In this document: positions 1 to 5,002 of the stretch, piece by piece
How positions within the stretch are numbered: the stretch's first letter is position 1
Layout of the letters: each line of letters begins with the position of its first letter
Assembly (NCBI GenBank): GCA_964353405.1
Contig: CAYGWJ010000305.1
Coordinates: 1 to 9,581, forward strand
Reading direction: 5' to 3'
Length of the DNA: 9,581 bases
From: JBGLNJ01 sp964353405
GTDB taxonomy: Bacteria > Chloroflexota > Anaerolineae > Fen-1058
The notes under the pieces: model-generated
The model's database searches: none
What the model was told of the DNA's origin: nothing
Seen by the model: only the letters and a program-made list of their open reading frames with translations
Position numbers and translations under genes: made by a program

Positions 1-470
1 ATGGCGATGCGCTGCTGTTGTCCGCCAGACATGGCCGAAGGCAGCTTGCGCGCGTGCTGGGCGAGCCCCACCTGCTCCAACAAGTGCAGCGCCCGCTCCT
101 TTTGCTCCCGCGCGGGATAGCGATGGGTAAAATCCATCGGCAGCATGACGTTTTGCAGAACCGTCAGCGTGGGCAGCAGTTGAAAGAACTGGAACACCAC
201 GCCCACGTTGCGCCCGCGCCACGCGGAGCGGTCGTCTTCACCCAGCCGGTGCACCGCCGTGCCCGCCACGTGAATCTCGCCCGATGAAGGCCGATCAATG
301 CCCGCGATCAGGTTGACGAGCGTCGTCTTGCCCGCGCCGGACTTGCCCAGCACCGCCACAAACTCGCCCGCGCCGATGCGCAGGTCAATGCCCTTGAGCG
401 CCGTCACGCTGCTGGCCTTGCCGTTGTACTTTTTCACAACCTGATGCAGTTCGATAATTGGCTCGTTCAT
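1..470 (-). CDS. ABC transporter ATP-binding protein, MacB/LolD type (3' end beyond window)
   Basis: This is the nucleotide-binding subunit of an ABC exporter or lipoprotein/peptide transporter of the MacB/LolD/FtsE class; it would hydrolyse ATP on the inner face of the membrane. The 156 visible residues contain the Walker A motif GKSGAGKTT at residues 42-50, a Q-loop in VVFQFFQLLPTL at 91-102, and the signature SGGQQQRIA at 148-156. Walker B and the H-loop lie beyond position 1, so the gene is partial at its 3' end. The ATG at 468-470 follows a GAGAGG Shine-Dalgarno-like stretch about five bases upstream. It lies 70 bp downstream of a paralogous ATPase (541-1293) with very similar motifs and long identical DNA blocks, suggesting a tandem duplication. 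A permease gene is expected further left but is not visible, so the substrate cannot be named. Family assignment is secure; the substrate is unknown. Confidence 0.93.
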   Translation of the reverse strand, partial: MNEPIIELHQVVKKYNGKASSVTALKGIDLRIGAGEFVAVLGKSGAGKTTLVNLIAGIDRPSSGEIHVAGTAVHRLGEDDRSAWRGRNVGVVFQFFQLLPTLTVLQNVMLPMDFTHRYPAREQKERALHLLEQVGLAQHARKLPSAMSGGQQQRIA

Positions 471-486
471 GCGCGCCTCTCTTGCT

Positions 487-527
487 CCCTTCCCCTGTCA
501 CGCGCGTTTGGCGGGACGGGGGAAGGG
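487..527. repeat. Imperfect inverted repeat between the two ABC ATPase genes
   Basis: Bases 487-499 (CCCTTCCCCTGTC) are the reverse complement of 515-527 (GACGGGGGAAGGG) at 12 of 13 positions, with a 15-base loop. It occupies the intergenic gap and ends just before the Shine-Dalgarno of the downstream ATPase. It has no U-tract on the minus strand, so it is not a typical terminator. It may be an mRNA hairpin or a member of a C/G-rich interspersed repeat family; the latter is inference. Confidence 0.6.
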
Positions 528-540
528 TTGGGGATGGGGG
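513..540 (+). other. G-quadruplex-like G-run cluster
   Basis: The plus strand carries five G-runs of 3-5 bases within 28 bases (513-515, 518-522, 525-527, 530-533, 536-540), separated by 2-base linkers. This matches the usual quadruplex pattern. It lies on the non-transcribed side of the ABC genes, immediately after the stop codon of the gene at 541-1293 and overlapping the inverted repeat at 487-527. Whether it folds is unknown. Confidence 0.5.
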
Positions 541-1293
541 TCAACGATTCACTTTCTCGTCCACGATTTCCCCATCGGCCATGACGACAGTGCGCCGGGC
601 GCGTTGCGCCAGATCGTTGTCGTGCGTCACCATCAGGATCGTCTTGCCGCTATCCACCAAGTGCTCGAACAGTTGCCAGACCACATTGGCGGTTTGAGAA
701 TCCAGGTTGCCGGTCGGCTCGTCCGCGGCCAACAGCGGCGGATCACAGGCCAGCGCGCGGGCGATGGCGATGCTCTGCTGCTGCCCGCCGGAAAGCGACA
801 GCGGCAGCTTGTGCGCGTGCTCGGCCATGTCCACCTGTTCCAGCAAGCCCAGCGCCCGCTCGTAACGCTCGGTGGGCGCATACCGCTTGCCAAAGTCCAT
901 CGGCAGCATGACGTTTTCCACTGCCGTCAGCGTAGGCAAGAGTTGAAAGAACTGGAACACCACGCCGATGGTGCGCCCGCGCCACACGGCGGTCTGTCCC
1001 TCATTCAGCGCGTTCACTGCTGTGCCGCCCACGATCACCTCGCCGGACGTGGGCCGGTCAATGCCCGTGATCATGTTGATGAGCGTGGACTTGCCGCAGC
1101 CGGACTTGCCGACGATGGTGACAAACTCGCCCGCGTTGATTTGCAGATCAATTCCCTTGAGCGCCGTAAACTTGCCCGCCGCGCTGTCAAAAGTCTTGAC
1201 CACGCCACGCAGGTCAATCAAAGGGCGGTCGCCGTTTCCGCTGTGACCGTTGGATGTTGGATTGCTATTGCGCTTTAAACTGAATCCGAGCAT
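541..1293 (-). CDS. ABC transporter ATP-binding protein, MacB/LolD type
   Basis: This is a complete ATPase subunit (250 aa) of a MacB/LolD/FtsE-class ABC transporter. It shows Walker A GKSGCGKST at residues 62-70, the Q-loop region VVFQFFQLLPTL at 111-122, signature LSGGQ at 167-171, Walker B ending in DE at 191-192 followed by PTGNLDS, and the H-loop histidine in VTHD at 224. The arginine usual after LSGGQQQ is a serine here (QQQSIAIARAL). About 25 N-terminal residues (polar, Asn/Gly/Ser-rich) precede the domain. I chose the ATG at 1291-1293 because GAGGA (1299-1303) sits five bases upstream; a TTG at 1306-1308 in the same frame is poorer. The next gene downstream is a paralogous ATPase (start 470), so both probably serve one transporter or two related ones. 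No permease is in the window and the substrate is unknown. Confidence 0.93.
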   Translation of the reverse strand: MLGFSLKRNSNPTSNGHSGNGDRPLIDLRGVVKTFDSAAGKFTALKGIDLQINAGEFVTIVGKSGCGKSTLINMITGIDRPTSGEVIVGGTAVNALNEGQTAVWRGRTIGVVFQFFQLLPTLTAVENVMLPMDFGKRYAPTERYERALGLLEQVDMAEHAHKLPLSLSGGQQQSIAIARALACDPPLLAADEPTGNLDSQTANVVWQLFEHLVDSGKTILMVTHDNDLAQRARRTVVMADGEIVDEKVNR

Positions 1294-1504
1294 GGTCGTC
1301 CTCGTCAAGACCTTTCGGGTTTGCAGGTTCAGTTCGATTCAAAGATATGGCGTCAAGCCCAGATACAGGATCCGGTTCAGTACGCCGTGCAAGGCTGCCT
1401 GATCGGGCGGCGGGCGCCTCCACCCGATGGCTCATCTGCCGCCATGGCCCGCGCCCATTTGGCCCGACCGCCTGCCCCAGCACTTGTCGATTTCGGCCCT
1501 CCAC
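1294..1504. other. Intergenic region between the regulator gene and the ABC ATPase genes
   Basis: These 211 bp hold no supported gene. A hairpin can form from ATCGGG (1402-1407) and CCCGAT (1423-1428), with an inner GGCG/CGCC pairing, but no U-tract follows it, so I do not call a terminator. A promoter for the ABC genes is expected here; TTGACG and TTGCAC hexamers occur on the minus strand, but none has a convincing -10 partner at normal spacing. Confidence 0.4.
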
Positions 1505-1822
1505 TTATCCCGATCCCTTTTTTGTGCCAAAAATCGGGCCCAGGTTTTTGCGGTACTGATCAAAGGCCGATTTGCCTTGTGGCGTAAGACGATATTCGGT
1601 ATGCGGGATTTTTCCCCGAAAGGTTTTATCTACCCGAAGATAGCCAGCTTCTTCGAGCCGAGATAAATGCACGGATAAATTTCCTTTGGTCAGGCGGCTT
1701 TCCTTGAGAAGGAAAAGGAAATCCGCAGATTCCACCGACGAGAGTAGAGCAACAAGTAACAAGCGCGCCGGTTCATGAATCACTCGATCCAAATCGGAGA
1801 GGTTGTGCAGCGAACCGGTCAT
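1505..1822 (-). CDS. Small winged-helix transcriptional regulator (HTH_34/ArsR-MarR-like)
   Basis: This 105-residue protein resembles the stand-alone winged-helix DNA-binding domain family (HTH_34/PF13601 type). An N-terminal helix (HEPARLLLVALLSS, 16-29) is followed by the core FLFLLKESRLTKGNLSVHL, where residues 45-60 form the likely recognition helix, and then a wing with the family-like pattern V-x-K-x-F-x-G-K-x-P-x-T-x-Y-x-LT-x-x-G (64-83). No metal-binding cysteines or separate ligand domain are visible. Its ATG overlaps the stop of the upstream membrane-protein gene in an ATGA (1819-1822), indicating translational coupling. The pair probably forms a regulator/membrane-sensor or regulator/target unit with autoregulation; palindromes just downstream of the operon promoter (2597-2623) are candidate binding sites, by inference. 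Confidence 0.85.
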   Translation of the reverse strand: MTGSLHNLSDLDRVIHEPARLLLVALLSSVESADFLFLLKESRLTKGNLSVHLSRLEEAGYLRVDKTFRGKIPHTEYRLTPQGKSAFDQYRKNLGPIFGTKKGSG

Positions 1823-2583
1823 GCTTCCTCCCTATAACGGACCGGGTTTTCCTTCCGATAGCGCAAGAACGTCACCACTCCCGAGATGGCAAAAACCAGG
1901 CCGGAGACCAAGGTCAATAAACCGATACTGATAAATGTCCGGTTGATGGTTTCTGCTATGGAAGCACGCACAACTTCCGGCAGTGCCGCCAAGGAATTGG
2001 ATTGAAGTGCTTCCACCGGAAAGTTCGGCAATCCAATTACAAACTGCCAGACGCCAACTACCATCCCGGCTAGCAGGATCCAAGCTCCCATCAGCCGAAA
2101 ACGACCCAGTCCCATCCATTCGCCCGAAAGGACGCAAAGAACCGCCAATACTAAACCTAACCCTGCCGGAAACCATACGGGCATGGAGAATAAAACACCC
2201 CGCACCGAAGGCAGGCAGATGAACGCCGCTACCAATCCCAGCACCGGCAGGATTAGGATCAGGATGGCCTTCCCGATAAAGGTCAACATTTGTGTCACCG
2301 TCACCCATTTTTCTCTAACAAACCCGGTTCGCGGGTAGGTAAACTGGTTCTTTAACCACCATAAAACCAGGATGGCTGCAATAATGCCGATCGCCTTCAC
2401 GATGGAAATATCGCTGGCGACGGAAACAAACTGGGCCAGAAACGAATGCTGCGGCGCAATTCCACGCAGCAAAAGAATTCCTCCCAGGAGGATAAACAAT
2501 CCTCCTGCGATCATTTCGGTAAAACCATCCACAAACCAATATCCACGGCCACGCTTCATGGCTGTATCAATTTGTCCATCCAT
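1819..2583 (-). CDS. Polytopic membrane protein of unknown function
   Basis: I do not recognise a characterised family for this 254-residue protein. It is strongly hydrophobic, with likely membrane segments around residues 24-43, 60-77, 98-124, 136-153, 165-184 and 215-240. The loop at 81-90 contains FTYPRTGFVR, and the C-terminus is short and charged (RYRKENPVRYREEA), suggesting a cytoplasmic tail. The ATG at 2581-2583 is preceded by AGGTGG four bases upstream, and a near-consensus sigma70 promoter lies about 50 bp further up. It is the first gene of a two-gene operon whose second member is a small winged-helix regulator overlapping by four bases. Such pairing suggests that the regulator controls, or is controlled by, this membrane protein, but the sequence does not show which. 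It could be a sensor, an immunity protein or a permease-like component; this is speculation. Confidence 0.85.
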   Translation of the reverse strand: MDGQIDTAMKRGRGYWFVDGFTEMIAGGLFILLGGILLLRGIAPQHSFLAQFVSVASDISIVKAIGIIAAILVLWWLKNQFTYPRTGFVREKWVTVTQMLTFIGKAILILILPVLGLVAAFICLPSVRGVLFSMPVWFPAGLGLVLAVLCVLSGEWMGLGRFRLMGAWILLAGMVVGVWQFVIGLPNFPVEALQSNSLAALPEVVRASIAETINRTFISIGLLTLVSGLVFAISGVVTFLRYRKENPVRYREEA

Positions 2584-2596
2584 TTTTCCACCTATC

Positions 2597-2623
2597 GTTT
2601 ATAAACTGGTTTGTATCATAAAC
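2597..2623. promoter_or_regulatory. Candidate operator: two adjacent GTTT...AAAC palindromes
   Basis: Bases 2597-2606 read GTTTATAAAC, a perfect 10-bp palindrome. Immediately beside it, 2609-2623 has GTTT and AAAC arms separated by seven bases. Both lie just downstream of the predicted start of transcription for the operon at 2583-1505, a position where a bound protein would block initiation or elongation. That the co-transcribed winged-helix protein binds here is inference. Confidence 0.4.
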
Positions 2624-2632
2624 TCGTCTGTC

Positions 2633-2660
2633 ATTATACGACTAAAAATCAGGATGTCAA
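2633..2660 (-). promoter_or_regulatory. Near-consensus sigma70 promoter of the membrane protein/regulator operon
   Basis: On the minus strand TTGACA (2655-2660) and TATAAT (2633-2638) are exact consensus hexamers separated by 16 bp. Transcription would start near 2626, giving a leader of roughly 40 nt before the ATG at 2583. This is the strongest promoter signature in the window and lies only about 35 bp beyond the upstream terminator. Confidence 0.85.
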
Positions 2661-2693
2661 GAGGATTTGTCAATACGGTAGCATAGCCACAAC

Positions 2694-2718
2694 AAAAAAC
2701 CGGGCCAGATAGCCCGGT
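2694..2718 (-). terminator. Rho-independent terminator
   Basis: The minus-strand RNA forms a 7-bp stem, ACCGGGC pairing with GCCCGGU, from bases 2712-2718 and 2699-2705 with a six-base loop, followed at once by six U residues (the A-run at 2694-2699). It would end transcripts of the redox operon and of the pseudogene fragment, insulating the promoter just downstream at 2633-2660. Confidence 0.87.
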
Positions 2719-2789
2719 CCCAACTCGCCGCTTTTGGGAGACCCGATACTGCTCACCAGCCAACAAAGGTGCAGCGGATGAATTGAGCA

Positions 2790-3229
2790 GCACCAGCGTC
2801 CCGCCATCGCAAAGGCTGCCGACCAGCACCACATCAAATCCAGCGATTCAAGGTCGAGCTGACGGATCACCCCCGTCGCCAGGCTGCTCAACTCACTGCG
2901 CATGAGGACGTTGATGGCTGCCTGTTCGACCAGTTCGGCGGCGCGTTCCACGTCTTGCGCATCCAACGGGTGTCCGATGGCTTGCGACACAAAGCCGTTT
3001 TGCTCGTACCAGAGACTGGCGCGGCGGTGCAGCTCTCCCACCCGATCGGCCTGTTGATCGCCCAGGCAGCCGCGCAGCAAGTCGCCGAACAGGCGGTGAT
3101 AGCGATACCATTTGCGCGTCGTCGTCGAGTGGGATGAGAAAGAGATTGGCCCGCTCCAACTGGTCGAGAATAGCCTGGCTGTCTGAGCGAAGCGGGACCG
3201 CGTCGCACAGCGGGCCGCTCAGTTGTGAT
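2790..3229 (-). pseudogene. Relic of a MalT/LuxR-family regulator (frameshifted internal fragment)
   Basis: The minus strand reads as a degraded piece matching residues about 285-430 of the intact MalT-like regulator at 5003-7666. One frame gives QLSGPLCDAV and then LDQLERANLFLIPLDD (compare LSGPLCDAV and LEHANLFLVTLDD). Near 3112-3130, in a short GAC repeat, the frame shifts by one base, and the match continues in another frame with KWYRYHRLFGDLL, ELHRRASLWYEQNGF and AAELVEQAA. Similarity fades by about 2790. The ATPase domain, most of the TPR region and the C-terminal HTH are absent, so no functional regulator can be made. Apart from this relic, the 673 bp between the genes at 2583 and 3257 hold only the terminator and promoter described separately. 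It was probably a second MalT paralogue lost by deletion and frameshift. Confidence 0.8.
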
Positions 3230-3256
3230 GACCACTTTGAGTGATGCCCTGCCTGT

Positions 3257-3682
3257 TCAACTTCCAGAGAGTTGAACGCGCACCATGACGCGCGTCTTGG
3301 CGGCCTCGGCAACATCTTGCAGCCTGGGTTGGCCGCTCGCATCCAATCCTACGCCAATGTATTTGGCAATCTGCGGGGCCTTGCGGAGATAGACCATCAG
3401 GCAATCCGCGACCTCATGCTGATCTGTCATCGCTGTTGCCGCACCGGTCACATCCTTACCCTGTACCCGCAACGTGACCGGCGAATCGTGCAAGTTTCTC
3501 CACCACGTCCGCTGGCGGAAACTGACTATCCACAGCGCATCGCCATCGCGAACATAGTTGACGGGCGTGCGGAATGACTTGCCGCTTTTGCGGCCGGTGT
3601 AGGTGATGATCATCGTGCTGCCGCTGAGCAGGCCATGCAGCGGCGAGTGCAACATCCACAGCATGATTGGGTTGTACCACAT
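3257..3682 (-). CDS. DUF385/F420H2-dependent quinone reductase-like protein
   Basis: This 141-residue protein belongs to the deazaflavin-dependent nitroreductase/F420H2-dependent quinone reductase-like family (split beta-barrel fold, DUF385/PF04075). Family members use F420H2 or flavin to reduce quinones or other substrates in the cytoplasm or at the membrane. Visible hallmarks are the N-terminal NPIMLWMLHSPLHGLLS, the core ITYTGRKSGKSFRTPVNYV and RTWWRNLHDSPVTLRVQGK, and a C-terminal strand KTRVMVRVQL. The length is normal for the family. The ATG at 3680-3682 is chosen because AGGAGG (3692-3697) lies nine bases upstream; a GTG at 3700 would start inside that ribosome-binding site. It begins four bases after the stop of the small gene upstream and is the last gene of a three-gene operon. 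Cofactor (F420 versus FMN) and substrate are not determinable here. Confidence 0.87.
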   Translation of the reverse strand: MWYNPIMLWMLHSPLHGLLSGSTMIITYTGRKSGKSFRTPVNYVRDGDALWIVSFRQRTWWRNLHDSPVTLRVQGKDVTGAATAMTDQHEVADCLMVYLRKAPQIAKYIGVGLDASGQPRLQDVAEAAKTRVMVRVQLSGS

Positions 3683-3686
3683 AGTT

Positions 3687-3977
3687 TTACTCCTCCTCAC
3701 CCTTGCGAAGGTTCAGGCGAACCGCAGGTTCGGGCGAAAGCAGTTCGCCCACCTTCGCAAGGGCGTCTTGCTCAACGCGCCTGACTGAAAGAAGCGGCAG
3801 GTTTAGATCGCGCACTTTGGCGAGCAGGCCATGCAAAGCGGTTTGATCAATGACCGGCCCGACCAAAACAGTCTCATCGTCCTCCGTGTTCGTCACGGTC
3901 AAATCTTCGAACCATGTTGCCCAGCGTCTATCAATCCTACCTTTGAGTCTGATCTCATAGACTTGCGGTTGACTCAT
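3687..3977 (-). CDS. Small conserved protein of unknown function
   Basis: This 96-residue protein has no function I can name. Residues 5-69 (starting QVYEIRLKGRIDRRWATWF and including DLTVTNTEDDETVLVGPVIDQTALHGLLAKVRDL and LPLLSVRRVE) look like a compact alpha/beta domain of a type I believe is common in Chloroflexota, where it is annotated as hypothetical; that is from memory. The Asp/Glu-rich middle and the DQTALHGLL segment suggest a binding module rather than an enzyme. Its ATG overlaps the stop of the polyferredoxin gene in ATGA (3974-3977), and its stop lies four bases from the next start, so it is tightly coupled to both redox genes. Residues 72-93 are encoded entirely by a nested palindromic element (3700-3763), so the C-terminal tail is probably an addition outside the conserved domain. 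Confidence 0.78.
   Translation of the reverse strand: MSQPQVYEIRLKGRIDRRWATWFEDLTVTNTEDDETVLVGPVIDQTALHGLLAKVRDLNLPLLSVRRVEQDALAKVGELLSPEPAVRLNLRKGEEE
3700..3763. repeat. Nested palindromic element within the 3' end of the small gene
   Basis: A perfect 13-bp inverted repeat, CCCTTGCGAAGGT (3700-3712) and ACCTTCGCAAGGG (3751-3763), encloses two further hairpins: GAACC/GGTTC (3719-3723 and 3727-3731) and GGGCGAA/TTCGCCC (3732-3738 and 3744-3750). A near-exact 13-base direct repeat, 12 of 13 matching (3709-3721 and 3726-3738), adds an alternative pairing. The whole can fold as a three-way junction, just upstream of the ribosome-binding site of the next gene. Confidence 0.8.
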
Positions 3978-4891
3978 CGTGCCCTCAGCAATTCCTTGCC
4001 GCCCAGGTCAAACCCGAACGACAGCTTGAGCGCGTCGCGAGCGCAGACGGTCGTGCAGGTTTGGCATAGGCTGCACTCGGTCGAAAGGACACGCTGGCCG
4101 CTCTTGATGTATTCTGGGATGCGAATGTCCATCGGGCACAGCTTGACGCACGCGCCGCAGTCGTTGCATTTGGCAGCATCGCCCTTGATCTTGAGCATCG
4201 AAAAGCGCGACGTGATCTTGAGCGGCACGCTGACCGGACACACGTATTTGCAGAACGCGCGATTGTCTTTGAGTGTGTACGCTAACGTGATGCCGATGGC
4301 ATAGTACAGCGCGTTGCCGATCAGGAACCAAATCACTGCCAGCCTGCCGGTCGCGCCATCGCGAAAGCCAAACACGAAAAAGAGAACGAGGACAAGGCCC
4401 AGGCTCAGGCCGAAATGAACATAGCGTAACCAGCCCCACTTGCCGGGCAAGCGTCCCGAAGGCCGCGTGAAGGGCAACAGGTCGAGGATCATCACCGTCC
4501 AGCATGCCCAGCCGCACCACAATCGTCCAAACAGAACGGGGCCAATGATTTTGGCGATCATATAGTGGATCACCGCCATCTGGACGACGCCGGTCAGCAG
4601 GCCAAACAGCAGCCCTTCGATCTGCGTGTTCTCCTGTCCTATGAACACCGCAAAGCCAATCAAAAATGCGCCGACCAGGAACAGCGTCAGCCGGCGGCCA
4701 ATGGGCTTGCGCTGCTTGGGCAATATGGCGTACAGTCCCAATCCCAAGCCAATCGAGGTGCCGATATAGCCAAACATGAACAGGGGTTGAAGGTAGCCCG
4801 AAGCCAACCAGCCCCAGAGCGCCACGCCCCAAAAGGCCAGCATCACCACGCCTGGCACGATCAGTTTGTTGAAGGTGAATTCGCTTTTCAT
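3974..4891 (-). CDS. NapH/NosR-like membrane-bound 4Fe-4S polyferredoxin
   Basis: This 305-residue integral membrane electron carrier combines about six hydrophobic segments (around 11-31, 36-57, 67-86, 93-115, 158-176, 183-206) with two C-terminal ferredoxin clusters: C242-C245-C248-C252 (CxxCxxCxxxCP) and C273-C276-C279-C283 (without the usual final proline). It also has the NapH/NosR-type motifs GRLWCGWACW (122-131) and CKYVCP (214-219), whose cysteine pairs flank membrane segments. Such proteins pass electrons between the quinone pool or cytoplasmic donors and partner redox enzymes. The ATG at 4889-4891 is preceded by GAGGAG six bases upstream; the longer GTG start at 4951 would lie inside a strong hairpin and is rejected. 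It is the first gene of an operon with the small unknown protein (ATGA overlap) and the F420-type oxidoreductase, which suggests it feeds electrons to one of them (inference). Not truncated. Confidence 0.9.
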   Translation of the reverse strand: MKSEFTFNKLIVPGVVMLAFWGVALWGWLASGYLQPLFMFGYIGTSIGLGLGLYAILPKQRKPIGRRLTLFLVGAFLIGFAVFIGQENTQIEGLLFGLLTGVVQMAVIHYMIAKIIGPVLFGRLWCGWACWTVMILDLLPFTRPSGRLPGKWGWLRYVHFGLSLGLVLVLFFVFGFRDGATGRLAVIWFLIGNALYYAIGITLAYTLKDNRAFCKYVCPVSVPLKITSRFSMLKIKGDAAKCNDCGACVKLCPMDIRIPEYIKSGQRVLSTECSLCQTCTTVCARDALKLSFGFDLGGKELLRAR

Positions 4892-4919
4892 GGTTTTCTC
4901 CTCGTCTTGTGTTGGCTCT

Positions 4920-4941
4920 ATTCTATGACGCGCGCCAGGAA
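4920..4941 (-). promoter_or_regulatory. Weak candidate promoter for the redox operon
   Basis: On the minus strand TAGAAT (4920-4925) matches the -10 consensus at five of six bases and lies about 30 bp before the ATG at 4891. The corresponding -35 position, near TTACTT, is a poor match, so an activator may be needed. It directly follows the inverted repeat at 4946-4977, which could be its operator. Confidence 0.3.
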
Positions 4942-4945
4942 AAGT

Positions 4946-4977
4946 AATCACCCGTCAAGGGTGATTGACGGGTGATT
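4946..4977 (-). terminator. Perfect 13-bp inverted repeat after the MalT-like gene (terminator or operator)
   Basis: AATCACCCGTCAA (4946-4958) and TTGACGGGTGATT (4965-4977) are exact reverse complements with a six-base loop. In minus-strand RNA the stem is followed by ACUUUUCC, a short U-rich tail, so it may terminate the regulator transcript. GGGTGA also occurs at 4959, 4970 and 4983, and its complement at 4948, which suits a repeated protein-binding site for the downstream redox operon. The two roles are not exclusive. Confidence 0.5.
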
Positions 4978-5002
4978 TGGATGGGTGAAACCATTCAGGG
5001 TC

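Noticed and set aside
469..1278. Long plus-strand open frame opposite the ABC ATPase gene.
   Set aside because: It is the antisense shadow of a gene with complete ABC motifs; its translation shows no family features.
1402..1428. GC-rich hairpin ATCGGG/CCCGAT as a terminator for the regulator operon.
   Set aside because: There is no U-tract on the minus strand after the stem, and it lies about 75-100 bp beyond the stop codon.
2599..2832. 77-codon minus-strand open frame crossing the terminator and the promoter at 2633-2660.
   Set aside because: It runs through a strong terminator and a consensus promoter and resembles no family; it is probably chance openness in decayed sequence.
3257..3700. 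GTG start at 3700 for the F420-type oxidoreductase.
   Set aside because: It overlaps the upstream gene and its first codons are the AGGAGG ribosome-binding site that serves the ATG at 3682.
4008..4832. Long alternative minus-strand frame within the polyferredoxin gene.
   Set aside because: The other frame has both ferredoxin clusters and membrane segments; this one is Arg-rich out-of-frame translation of high-GC coding DNA.
3974..4951. Longer start (GTG at 4951) for the polyferredoxin gene.
   Set aside because: It lies inside the 13-bp inverted repeat and has no Shine-Dalgarno, whereas the ATG at 4891 has GAGGAG six bases upstream and begins the plausible membrane protein.
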